Shown piece after piece: positions 1 to 7,162 of a stretch of 13,055 bases of DNA. The stretch is from an uncultured Bacilli bacterium (GTDB lineage Bacteria > Bacillota_I > Bacilli_A > RFN20 > CAG-631), in assembly GCA_934215405.1 (NCBI GenBank), contig CAKPZU010000049.1, forward strand, positions 1-13,055. The letters are read 5' to 3'. Both the position numbers and the translations under genes were made by a program. The stretch's first letter is position 1. Each line of letters opens with the position of its first letter. The notes beneath the pieces are model-generated. The model made no database searches, was not told the DNA's origin, and was given only the letters and a program-made list of their open reading frames with translations.

Positions 1-3000
1 TTCATATTCAGTGTAGTTTTCTACTACATCCTCTAAAATATACATATCTAGCTTTTTCTTTTCAAATAGTAAAGCTATCGACTCAGGGAGCTTTCCTGTT
101 TCATCAACTAATTCTTCCTTTAATGATTGTAGCTCTAAAAGTGAATGCACCTTATCAATACGCTTATATAAATCAATTTTTTCATAATCGTTGTTAAAGT
201 ATGCTTGCGGAATATAAGCGTCAACATTTAGCATAGTATTTGTAGTTAACTTTTTTTCTTCCACTACTTCCTTATTTTCCTTTTGTAGTTTTTTAGTTAC
301 AATCGCTTTGTTTAACATTTCAATAAACATATCAATACCGACAGATTCAATAAAACCTGATTGCTCAGCTCCTAAAATATCTCCTGCACCTCTAGTAATT
401 AAATCGCGCATAGCAATTTTATAGCCAGAGCCTAAGGATGTAAATTCTTTTATTGTTTGCAATCTTTTTTTTGCAACCTCTGTTAATTCCTTATTAGGAT
501 TATACATTAAATAAGCGTATGCAAGCTTATTTGATCTACCAACACGGCCTTTAATTTGATAAAGCTGTGATAAGCCAAAGCAATCAGCATTATCAACAAT
601 AATTGTATTAACATTTTCAATATCAATACCATTTTCAATAATTGTTGTACAAAGTAAAATATTATATTCCTTATTTATAAATTTTTGCATTACATCTTCA
701 GTTTGTTCACTACTCATTTTCCCATGAGCTATAGCAATTTTAGCATTTTTTACTAAAGATTTTAAATTATATGCAATATTTGGTAGCCTTTCAATATTAT
801 TGTTTAAGTAATAAACCTGTCCACCACGAGCAAGTTCTCTTTCAATAATATCCTTAATAGCATGATTTTCTTTTCTTATAACATAGGTTTGCACTGGCAT
901 TCTATTATCAATTGGTGTATTAATTGAAGACATTCCTCTTACACCAGTTAAGGCCATTTGTAAAGTACGAGGAATTGGAGTTGCTGATAGCGTTAAAACA
1001 TCAACATTTTGCTTCATTTCTTTAATTTTTTCTTTATGCTCGACACCAAATTTATGCTCCTCATCAATAATTAATAGCCCTAAATCATGAAAGATAATAT
1101 CTTTGCTTAATAATCTATGGGTGCCTATAATAAGATCAATATTACCATCCTGTAGGTCCTTTAATATTCTAGTTTCATCTTTAGCTGATACTTGCCTTGA
1201 AAGTAAAGCAATTCTAACACCAAAGTTTTTAAATCTATCAAGTGCTGTTACATAATGCTGCCTTGCAAGTAAAGTAGTTGGTGTTAGCATTGCTACTTGC
1301 TTACCACTATTAATAGCTTTAAAGGCTGCCCTAAAGGCAATCTCTGTTTTACCAAAGCCCACATCACCTATTAATAATCTATCCATGATGTAGTTTGATT
1401 CCATATCATTTTTAATTTCCTTTAAAACATTTTTTTGATCAAGTGTTAATTCATAAGGAAAGTCATTTTCAAAGGCCTCTTGTAACTCATCGTCCTTTTG
1501 AAAGCTAAAGCCCTCATTTTGACTTCTTAAGGTATACAAATTAACTAGCTTTTCAGCAATTTCATTTACTCTTTCATTTATTTTGGCTTTAGTTTTTTCC
1601 CATTCCTTTGAGCCAAGCTTATTTATTTTTGGAGCAGCTCCTTCTTTTGAAACATATTTTCTAACTAGCTTAAATTGCTCAAGAGGTAAATATAGCTCAT
1701 CACTATTTTTATATTCAATTTTAATATAATCACGATGAATTCCATTATTTAAAATTGTTTCAATGCCTTTATAAATTCCAATTCCATAATGCTCATGGAC
1801 TAAATAATCTCCAATTGATAAATCATTAACGCTTTCAATGGTTATAGCATTTTTATAGCGTGAAAACATAGAAATTGTTGATTTGAATCTCTTTTTAAAT
1901 ATTTCATTTTCACCAATTACTAATAGTTTTTCTTTAGTAAAATCAAGGCCAATATTTAAATCTTTTTTTGAAAGATTTATACCTTCCTTTAATGGTGTGC
2001 CATCATCAATTTCATAAAAATTAACATCCTTTTGTAAGAAATAATCCTTCAATGTATTGTAATGAATTGTAGATTCAAGGCCAATATATATTGTATAATG
2101 AGATAATATAAACTCCATTAAATCCTTATACAATAAATCAAAATTAAAATCAAATGGTAATATTTTTATGAATGAATAATCATTTGTAGTATTAGCAACA
2201 TCGGTTGAAACCTTATTTATATTCTTTAAAGAGCCTTTAAAATCCCTAAATGATTCATAAATATGAAGATTTTTTAAGCAATATCCTTCTTCATAATCCT
2301 TTAATGACTGATTAGCATATTCCTCTTCAATAAATTGCTCATTAGCTATAATTTTATCTTCATTTACAATAATTACCTGTTTATTATCTATATAATCCTT
2401 TAATGTTGAATAGCAATTAAAAAAAGAATAATATTTAAAAATTGCTTCATTAAAATTATAATTTTCAATTTGCTCAATATCTTCATTAATTATCCCTTCA
2501 AGCCTTAAATTATTAGCTGATGTTTTAATTAAATCAGCTGCGTAATTTCTTAAATTATCAATTCCTTCATCTAAATTGGTAGATAAAAATTCTGTGGCCG
2601 GTATTATTTTAGCCTCATTTATTGTGCTAATAGTTCTTTGACTTGTAGCATCAAAAAATCTAACGCTATCAATAATAGAATCAAAAAATTCAAAACGAAG
2701 TGGATTATTATAATTAAGTGAAAAGACATCGACTACTCCTCCACGATAGGAAAACTCACCAGCTTGTGTTACCTTAAAAACATTTTTATAGCCAATTTCA
2801 ATTAATTCATTAATAAAATCATTTATTTTTATTTCATCATCAACCTTTAAGCTAATAGTTTTTTTGATAAATAAGCTTTTTAAAGGAGCTAGCCTTTTTA
2901 TAGCCATTGTATGGGTTAAAACAATAATTGGTTCATTTTCAATTAGCTTATTTAAAATATAAATACGTTGAAGTTCCATTTCTGGAGATGTGGCTAAGGA

Positions 3001-3252
3001 TGTATATTTATTTATTTCATCAACAGAATAGGTAAAGATTTTATCCTTTAGCGCATCACTTAATAATGTATACATATTTTGACAAGCCAAAAGATTTTCA
3101 AGGACTATAACTAATGGACGAGGTTTTATTGTATATTCATATAATAATAAAAAAGCAAAAGATTCATCGTTTTCACAATGAATTACTCTTTTATCATCAA
3201 AAATATTATTAAATTCCTTAAATTTACTTAAATAATTAATTATTGCCTTCAT
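1..3252 (-). CDS. mfd: Transcription-repair coupling factor Mfd (C-terminus beyond window)
   Basis: Mfd is an ATP-driven DNA translocase that removes RNA polymerase stalled at lesions and recruits UvrA to the template strand. The frame is open from ATG 3252 to the left edge, 1084 codons; the family is usually about 1150-1180 residues, so roughly 70-100 are missing. The UvrB-like N-terminal module includes GEFSYRGG starting at residue 165. The RNA-polymerase-interaction domain begins near 477 (GDYLVHEHYGIG). The RecG-like motor carries Walker A GDVGFGKT at 629-636, the DEEH box at 730-733, LTLSATPIPRTLQMAL after it, and motif VI GRVGRS near 902. The TRG-like segment RDLITRGAGDILGAEQ starts at 949. 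Walker A, DEEH and the TRG-like segment keep one frame, so I see no frameshift. The start lies inside the end of pth (17-base overlap) with only a weak AAGAG ahead of it, suggesting translational coupling. The pth-mfd pair is common in Firmicutes. Identification is firm. Confidence 0.97.
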   Translation of the reverse strand, partial: MKAIINYLSKFKEFNNIFDDKRVIHCENDESFAFLLLYEYTIKPRPLVIVLENLLACQNMYTLLSDALKDKIFTYSVDEINKYTSLATSPEMELQRIYILNKLIENEPIIVLTHTMAIKRLAPLKSLFIKKTISLKVDDEIKINDFINELIEIGYKNVFKVTQAGEFSYRGGVVDVFSLNYNNPLRFEFFDSIIDSVRFFDATSQRTISTINEAKIIPATEFLSTNLDEGIDNLRNYAADLIKTSANNLRLEGIINEDIEQIENYNFNEAIFKYYSFFNCYSTLKDYIDNKQVIIVNEDKIIANEQFIEEEYANQSLKDYEEGYCLKNLHIYESFRDFKGSLKNINKVSTDVANTTNDYSFIKILPFDFNFDLLYKDLMEFILSHYTIYIGLESTIHYNTLKDYFLQKDVNFYEIDDGTPLKEGINLSKKDLNIGLDFTKEKLLVIGENEIFKKRFKSTISMFSRYKNAITIESVNDLSIGDYLVHEHYGIGIYKGIETILNNGIHRDYIKIEYKNSDELYLPLEQFKLVRKYVSKEGAAPKINKLGSKEWEKTKAKINERVNEIAEKLVNLYTLRSQNEGFSFQKDDELQEAFENDFPYELTLDQKNVLKEIKNDMESNYIMDRLLIGDVGFGKTEIAFRAAFKAINSGKQVAMLTPTTLLARQHYVTALDRFKNFGVRIALLSRQVSAKDETRILKDLQDGNIDLIIGTHRLLSKDIIFHDLGLLIIDEEHKFGVEHKEKIKEMKQNVDVLTLSATPIPRTLQMALTGVRGMSSINTPIDNRMPVQTYVIRKENHAIKDIIERELARGGQVYYLNNNIERLPNIAYNLKSLVKNAKIAIAHGKMSSEQTEDVMQKFINKEYNILLCTTIIENGIDIENVNTIIVDNADCFGLSQLYQIKGRVGRSNKLAYAYLMYNPNKELTEVAKKRLQTIKEFTSLGSGYKIAMRDLITRGAGDILGAEQSGFIESVGIDMFIEMLNKAIVTKKLQKENKEVVEEKKLTTNTMLNVDAYIPQAYFNNDYEKIDLYKRIDKVHSLLELQSLKEELVDETGKLPESIALLFEKKKLDMYILEDVVENYTEYE

Positions 3253-3823
3253 GTTGCTCTTTTTTAAAATTATATCTATTCATAGCTAAATTAAAATCAT
3301 TTTTAATAAATAACTCACAGGCTTTAATAGCATTATCAAATGATTCATTTAGCTTAGTTATTTCTTCCTTATTAAATTTTGATAAAACAAAATCAACCAT
3401 TGAAACATTATTACTTGGGCTTCCTATTCCAATTCTTATTCTTTTAAAATCATTGCTTTGCAATAATAAAGAAATATTTTTCATGCCATTATGAGAGCCA
3501 GGGTTTCCTTTTTCTCTTAATCTTAAGGCAGAAAATGGAATGTCCTTATCATCATAAACCACTAAAATATCACTTAAAGGAATATTATAATATGAAACAA
3601 TTTCCTTAATAGCTTCTCCAGATAAATTCATATATGTTAAGGGCTTAAATAAAATAATTGTTTCATTATTTTCTAAAAAAGAAACATATTCTCCTTTAAA
3701 TTTTTGTTTAAATGATGTTAGATTTTTACTTTTAGCATACCTATCTATAAACATAAAGCCTATATTATGCCTTGTATTTTCATATTTAGTTCCATAATTT
3801 CCTAAGCCAACAATTAATTTCAT
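3236..3823 (-). CDS. pth: Peptidyl-tRNA hydrolase
   Basis: Pth cleaves the ester bond of peptidyl-tRNAs dropped from ribosomes, recycling tRNA in the cytoplasm. Using the ATG at 3823 gives 195 residues, the normal family length. The signature is near the N-terminus: GLGNYGTKYENTRHN, with N9 and catalytic H19 (E. coli N10 and H20). KPLTYMNLSGEAI holds N66, YDDKDIP holds D91, and GSHNGMKNI holds N112. The usual proline of GNPG is a tyrosine here, a small oddity that should not matter for catalysis. Start choice: an in-frame GTG (3832) and ATG (3829) lie just upstream, but they fall in or next to an AGGTG that is ideally placed, six bases before the ATG at 3823, so I prefer that one; the longer forms add only MMEM-type residues. 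Transcription probably starts at the extended -10 element at 3840-3850. The gene overlaps mfd by 17 bases. Confidence 0.96.
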   Translation of the reverse strand: MKLIVGLGNYGTKYENTRHNIGFMFIDRYAKSKNLTSFKQKFKGEYVSFLENNETIILFKPLTYMNLSGEAIKEIVSYYNIPLSDILVVYDDKDIPFSALRLREKGNPGSHNGMKNISLLLQSNDFKRIRIGIGSPSNNVSMVDFVLSKFNKEEITKLNESFDNAIKACELFIKNDFNLAMNRYNFKKEQHEGNN

Positions 3824-3829
3824 TTCCAT

Positions 3830-3834
3830 CACCT
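3830..3834 (-). promoter_or_regulatory. Shine-Dalgarno that decides the pth start
   Basis: AGGTG on the minus strand, six bases before the ATG at 3823. Its own GTG and the following ATG are in-frame potential starts, but neither has an SD of its own at a workable distance. Confidence 0.6.
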
Positions 3835-3839
3835 AGATT

Positions 3840-3850
3840 ATTATATCACA
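3840..3850 (-). promoter_or_regulatory. Extended -10 promoter of pth-mfd
   Basis: The minus strand reads TGTGATATAAT, a perfect -10 hexamer TATAAT (3845-3840) with the TGn extension (3848-3846). No recognisable -35 lies 16-18 bases upstream, where the previous terminator's U-tract sits; an extended -10 can dispense with it. The same 11-base string occurs ahead of the cyclophilin gene. The expected start of transcription, about 7 bases downstream, would leave a leader of only about 10 bases before the pth ATG. Confidence 0.6.
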
Positions 3851-3855
3851 AAAAG

Positions 3856-3885
3856 AAAAAAACTCTTTATTTTTTTAAAGAGTTT
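3856..3885 (-). terminator. Intrinsic terminator after the gerQ-like gene
   Basis: On the minus strand AAACTCTTTA pairs with TAAAGAGTTT (3885-3876 with 3869-3860) around a six-A loop, followed by further U residues to 3856. The 10-bp stem begins at the stop codon of the GerQ-like gene, so the stop codon is part of the hairpin. It closes the leftward ycxB-thiT-gerQ unit and insulates pth. Confidence 0.85.
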
Positions 3886-4225
3886 AATCGTTTTTATCTT
3901 CTTTATAAGATACCCATTCAAGGTATAGTAATAATAATACTAAGTGATTGCCAGTTTTACTTTCCTTAATAGAAATAAAATCCTCACCAATGGATGTTAA
4001 AACACCTTCATATTCTACATCTCGCCATTTAATTGAGTCAGGATATGAAAAATAATATTTTGCTTCAACTCCTCTTAGCTTTGAAAGAACAGCATTAACA
4101 AATGATAGCTCCTTATCCTTAGTATCAATAATATTTGATGCTCTATGACTCATCATATTATTTGCTGTTGGATAAGGGGGCACAGTTTGATTATTAAATT
4201 GTGAATTAAATTGATTGTAGTCCAT
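3884..4225 (-). CDS. gerQ: GerQ-like spore coat protein
   Basis: In Bacillus subtilis GerQ (YwdL) is a spore inner-coat protein needed to position the cortex hydrolase CwlJ, and it becomes cross-linked by transglutaminase. This 113-residue protein has the same plan: a Q/N/P-rich, poorly ordered N-terminus (residues 1-25, with VPPYP as in GerQ proteins), then the conserved domain at about 39-107. I recognise ELSFVNAVLSKLRG, matching the family's SY(V/I)ENILRxNRGK, then W67 and EYEGVLTSIGEDFISI, the TG before a hydrophobic strand (TGNHLVLLLL), and the closing YLEWVSY (family YLDYITF). The strong ribosome binding site GAGGAG (4231-4236 region) precedes the ATG. The gene lies 40 bases after the thiT-like gene and ends in an intrinsic terminator, so it probably shares that transcript; I found no convincing sporulation-sigma promoter of its own. 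Assignment rests on remembered family motifs. A spore role requires that the organism sporulates, which this window alone cannot show. Confidence 0.82.
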   Translation of the reverse strand: MDYNQFNSQFNNQTVPPYPTANNMMSHRASNIIDTKDKELSFVNAVLSKLRGVEAKYYFSYPDSIKWRDVEYEGVLTSIGEDFISIKESKTGNHLVLLLLYLEWVSYKEDKND

Positions 4226-4265
4226 ATTTATCTCCTCAAGAAAACATATGCACTACTTTTAATTA

Positions 4266-4862
4266 TTATGCTTCTTCTTGTTCTTCTTTTTTAGTATAAC
4301 TTAAATGCATTGTTTTAAATTTGTGATTAATCTTAACAATTAAAGGTAATAAAGCACAAACAATTACTAAATCTAAAGCAGCTGATGGGAAGACATATGG
4401 AGCATTATAAACTACAGCTTCTTTTAATGACTTCATTCCAAATATAATCATTGAATCAATTGTAGCAAACATACAACGTAAAATACTCCAAACAGCTATT
4501 GATAAAACAGTAAATACATATGGCATAATCTTATTGCTTTCAAAAGTATTATTAATATTTCTTGCAAATAATCCTAAAATACCTACACAGCCAAATGCTA
4601 ATAAATAATCAAGTGGATAGCATGCAAATATAGAACCATCAAGTAAGCAGGTAATTAAACCATAAACTACCCCACCAGCTATAAAGCCTTTAATTGGTCC
4701 ATGCCTTAAAGCAATTATAAACAATGGTGCTACTGATATGTTTAATGATCCTCCAGTTGCTCCAATTGGGATTTTTACAAATTGATCCAACACAATTGCT
4801 ATAGCACAAAAAAGTGCTATCTCTACAAAATCTCTTAAATACAATACTCCAACTTTTTTCAT
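4266..4862 (-). CDS. thiT: Thiamine ECF transporter S-component (ThiT-like)
   Basis: ThiT proteins bind thiamine in the membrane and associate with the shared EcfA/A'/T energising module to import it; that module is not encoded here. The product has 198 residues and about six hydrophobic segments (roughly 12-30, 41-53, 57-75, 83-100, 113-133, 158-176), with a short charged cytoplasmic tail, as expected of the family. Family-like features are the polar APLFIIALRHGPIKGFIAGG stretch, YPLDYLLAFG (82-91, matching the acidic-Tyr-Pro-x-AF segment that contacts thiamine), W125, and VYN at 151-153. The segment after W125 (SILRCMFATIDSMIIFG) lacks the histidine I would expect there, so the pocket is somewhat diverged. 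The decisive context is the TPP riboswitch with terminator directly upstream. AGGAGG lies eight bases before the ATG. The alternative is another ECF S-component of related fold, but TPP control argues for thiamine or a precursor. Confidence 0.87.
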   Translation of the reverse strand: MKKVGVLYLRDFVEIALFCAIAIVLDQFVKIPIGATGGSLNISVAPLFIIALRHGPIKGFIAGGVVYGLITCLLDGSIFACYPLDYLLAFGCVGILGLFARNINNTFESNKIMPYVFTVLSIAVWSILRCMFATIDSMIIFGMKSLKEAVVYNAPYVFPSAALDLVIVCALLPLIVKINHKFKTMHLSYTKKEEQEEA

Positions 4863-4878
4863 TTTCTTTTCCTCCTAT

Positions 4879-4915
4879 AAAAAAATCCTTTTTGATCTAC
4901 ATACCAAAAAGGATT
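4879..4915 (-). terminator. Riboswitch-controlled intrinsic terminator before thiT
   Basis: The minus strand forms an 11-bp stem, AATCCTTTTTG (4915-4905) with CAAAAAGGATT (4894-4884), around a ten-base loop and followed by a U-run. It lies between the TPP aptamer and the thiT ribosome binding site, so it is the expression platform. Its 5' arm (4907-4913) can instead pair with the aptamer's GGAAGGA (4932-4938), giving a plausible antiterminator when TPP is absent. Confidence 0.88.
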
Positions 4916-4925
4916 AATTACCATT

Positions 4926-5018
4926 ATTATTTCCTTCCGCTAGCATTACCTAGATCAAGTTATTGGTCAACCCTAGTCTCAAGGGTTATCTCAGCCAAGT
5001 TCACTTAGCACCCATTAT
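4926..5018 (-). ncRNA. TPP (THI-box) riboswitch aptamer
   Basis: The minus-strand RNA carries the TPP aptamer landmarks in order: GGGTGCT, the invariant CUGAGA (as GGCTGAGATAACCCTTGAG), then ACTTGATCTAGGTAATGCTAGCG and GGAAGGAA, closely matching the family ACCTGATCTGGATAATGCCAGCGTAGGGAA. The pairing CTAG/CTAG-type arm around the GGTAATG loop corresponds to the pyrophosphate-side helices. TPP binding should favour the downstream terminator and shut off the thiamine transporter gene. The outer P1 helix is unusually weak: directly outside the conserved core only about 2+2 A-U pairs interrupted by a mismatch can form. The aptamer begins about nine bases after the stop codon of the ycxB-like gene, leaving almost no room for a separate promoter between them; a poor TATAAA-type candidate lies inside that gene's end (5038-5043). 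Confidence 0.95.
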
Positions 5019-5024
5019 TTTTAT

Positions 5025-5648
5025 TTAGTTTTTTTCTTTTATAAATCTAACACGTTTTTTAATAATCTTTGTTAAAATAAATTCTTTAAAGTCTTTTAAT
5101 GATGAGCCTTCTATAAATGTCTCTTTTGGCAAAATAATAACAGTTTGTCTATCAAGATAGAACAAAAATAAACCCTTTGTTTCATTAACTCTCATAAAAT
5201 TAACATAATTTAATTTGAAAATTCTTTCTTCTTCATCGCTTTGAGAATTGTTTCCATTTTCAACTGAAGCCTCTTCATTTTTAACTTCATTAGTTTCTTT
5301 TATTTCATCAACAAGCTTTTCTGTTAAATTTTCATAAACCACTTCATCATCATTGAATGTAACAGTTAAGTGTGTGTTTTCAATTTCTTTTTGTCTTGCT
5401 CTTAATTGCTTTTTTATCATAGGGAATGTAATAAAATTCATAAGTGGGAATAAAATACCCATAATTATTGCAAATATTGGTAATAATATTCCATTTGTAT
5501 TTTCTGTTGTATCAACAAACCAATAGATAGCTATTCCAAAAAATACAAGGCTTAAAATCATATCACGATAGAACCTTTGTTTAATTATTAAGAACTTATA
5601 GTATTCATAGTAATTTTTAAGATTATATCTTACATCAAATTTATACAT
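5025..5648 (-). CDS. YcxB-like membrane protein with acidic linker
   Basis: The 207-residue product looks like the YcxB-like family of Firmicutes, whose function is unknown. It has a short polar N-terminus ending in basic residues (QRFYRD), two membrane helices at about 31-47 and 53-76, a basic stretch (KKQLRARQK), then a cytoplasmic beta-rich domain: LTVTFNDDEVVYENL (94-108) and FKLNYVNFMRVNETKGLFLFYLDRQTVIILPKETF (144-178), the latter ending with the family's ILPK motif. Between these halves lies a roughly 35-residue acidic, low-complexity insertion (about 107-142, rich in E, N, S) that typical short YcxB proteins would replace by a tight turn. GGAGG lies about 11 bases before the ATG, slightly far, and an extended -10 promoter precedes it. 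It may also receive read-through from glgA, after which no terminator is visible. Downstream, transcription runs directly into the TPP riboswitch. Family recognition is from motif memory. Confidence 0.72.
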   Translation of the reverse strand: MYKFDVRYNLKNYYEYYKFLIIKQRFYRDMILSLVFFGIAIYWFVDTTENTNGILLPIFAIIMGILFPLMNFITFPMIKKQLRARQKEIENTHLTVTFNDDEVVYENLTEKLVDEIKETNEVKNEEASVENGNNSQSDEEERIFKLNYVNFMRVNETKGLFLFYLDRQTVIILPKETFIEGSSLKDFKEFILTKIIKKRVRFIKEKN

Positions 5649-5678
5649 TTTCTATTTTCCCTCCAATACTTCTTTGTT

Positions 5679-5687
5679 ATTATACCA
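5679..5687 (-). promoter_or_regulatory. Extended -10 promoter of the ycxB-like gene
   Basis: TGGTATAAT on the minus strand in the 61-base gap after glgA: a perfect TATAAT with the TGn extension. The -35 position is poor (TTTATT-like at 16 bases). Since no terminator is seen between glgA and this site, it may add to read-through rather than be the only source of transcript. Confidence 0.65.
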
Positions 5688-5709
5688 TAGAACTTTTATA
5701 AATAAAGAA

Positions 5710-7161
5710 TTATTTTAAACTTTCATACAATTCTTTATATTTTAAAGCGCTACTAGTCCAAGAAAAATCACATGCAAAGCCATTTCTTATTATAGTATCC
5801 CACATTTCCTTTTGCTTATAAATTTTTATAGCATAAATAATTGTATTATATAAGTCATTACTATTATATTCCTTAAATGAAAAACCATTTCCTTCATTTG
5901 TATATTCATTAAACGGAATTATTGAATCCTTTAAGCCACCGCATTCTCTAACAAGAGGGATTGTTCCATATTGTAAAGCTATCATTTGGGTTAAGCCACA
6001 TGGTTCAAATAAACTTGGAACTAATAATAAATCACAAGCAGCATATAGCTTATGAGCTATTTCGTTATCAAACTTTATTAAAGCCGCAAATTTATCCTTA
6101 TGATTATAAGAAATATTTTTAAAGGCTTCTTCAATATTTTTAGCTCCAGTACCTAAAACAACAATCTTTATTTTATTATTTAATAATTCTTCCATTATAG
6201 GAAGAAGTAAATCAAGTCCCTTTTGGGAAACTAAACGAGAGATAACACCAATTAAAATAGTATCATCGGCTTCAGCCTCATTAAAGCCTAAATCCTTAAA
6301 CAAGCATTTTTTGTTGATTAGCTTTCCTAAAGCATAATTATCTTTGCTATATTTATGATAAATAAGCTTATCCTTATTTGGATCATATATTTTTTCATTT
6401 ATACCATTTAAAATTCCTTTTAGCTTATTGGCTTCATGGTTTAATAAATCCTGTAAGCCCTCTCCATATGATTGTGATAATATTTCATGGGCATAGGATA
6501 TTGAAACGGTAGTTACTACATCAGCATAAATAATGCCAAGGGCCATATAATTAATTGTATTAGTATTATCATATTTACTTCTATTTAAAGGTAATAAATC
6601 TAACACATCAAATTTATTAAATTTTCCTTGATAAGCTAAATTATGAATTGTATAAACACATTTTGTATTTTTAAAGAAATCATCATAATGATAATAATCA
6701 TGAAGTAAGGCAGCCATTACTCCAGTATGCCAATCATGGATATGAATGATATCTGGTTTGAATTTTATATATTTTAATACCTCAAAGGCTGCAAGTGATA
6801 AAAATGAAAACTTTTCAAGGTCCATTTCATCATAAATTACTCCCCTATCAAAATAAAATTCATTATCTAAGAAATAATAGGTTACATATTGTCTCTTTAA
6901 GGTGAAAACTCCACAATATTGATGACGCCAGCCTAAATCCACATAAATATAACCTAAATATTTCATCATATCTTTATATTTTTGACTTATAATTCCATAT
7001 AGTGGCATTATTACAATAGAGTTACAATGTACCTTATTTAAGGCTTGAGGAAGTGAGCCAACAACATCGCCAAGTCCGCCTGTTTTAGCAAATGGATCAA
7101 CCTCAGCACTAACCATTGCTATTTTAGTTTTCAATACTCTTTTATTTTTTTCCTTTTTCAT
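5710..7161 (-). CDS. glgA: Glycogen synthase (ADP-glucose type, GT5)
   Basis: GlgA transfers glucose from ADP-glucose to the growing alpha-1,4-glucan chain in the cytoplasm. The 483-residue length is typical. The GT5 N-terminal Rossmann domain opens with KTGGLGDVVGSLP (26-38), the ADP-glucose-binding lysine motif; HIHDWHTG (140-147) and TIHNLAYQG (171-179) follow, with the histidine used in glucose binding. The C-terminal domain carries GVISRLVSQKGLDLL (305-319) and the catalytic-side EPCGLTQMIALQYGTIPLVRECGGLKD (386-412) with E386. The family helix NDLYNTIIYAIKIY is near the end. The N-terminus has about ten extra basic residues before the first strand, but no nearby internal start has a better ribosome site; AAGGTAGG lies within the end of glgD. 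The ATG follows the glgD stop after one base, implying coupled translation. It is the last gene of the glycogen operon; a branching enzyme gene is absent here. Confidence 0.97.
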   Translation of the reverse strand: MKKEKNKRVLKTKIAMVSAEVDPFAKTGGLGDVVGSLPQALNKVHCNSIVIMPLYGIISQKYKDMMKYLGYIYVDLGWRHQYCGVFTLKRQYVTYYFLDNEFYFDRGVIYDEMDLEKFSFLSLAAFEVLKYIKFKPDIIHIHDWHTGVMAALLHDYYHYDDFFKNTKCVYTIHNLAYQGKFNKFDVLDLLPLNRSKYDNTNTINYMALGIIYADVVTTVSISYAHEILSQSYGEGLQDLLNHEANKLKGILNGINEKIYDPNKDKLIYHKYSKDNYALGKLINKKCLFKDLGFNEAEADDTILIGVISRLVSQKGLDLLLPIMEELLNNKIKIVVLGTGAKNIEEAFKNISYNHKDKFAALIKFDNEIAHKLYAACDLLLVPSLFEPCGLTQMIALQYGTIPLVRECGGLKDSIIPFNEYTNEGNGFSFKEYNSNDLYNTIIYAIKIYKQKEMWDTIIRNGFACDFSWTSSALKYKELYESLK

Positions 7162-7162
7162 A

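Noticed and set aside
4226..4300. SigK/SigE-type promoter before the GerQ-like gene
   Set aside because: CATA-containing strings occur, but none has a matching -35 at a suitable distance; in A+T-rich sequence they are expected by chance.
4814..5008. Plus-strand open frame of 64 codons across the thiT start and riboswitch
   Set aside because: It is the reverse complement of the thiT 5' end, its terminator and the TPP aptamer; there is no ribosome site and the protein looks like nothing known.
4910..5018. T-box or other amino-acid leader instead of a TPP riboswitch
   Set aside because: CTGAGA plus the ACTTGATCTAGGTAATGCTAGCG block is specific to the TPP aptamer, and no T-box sequence is present.
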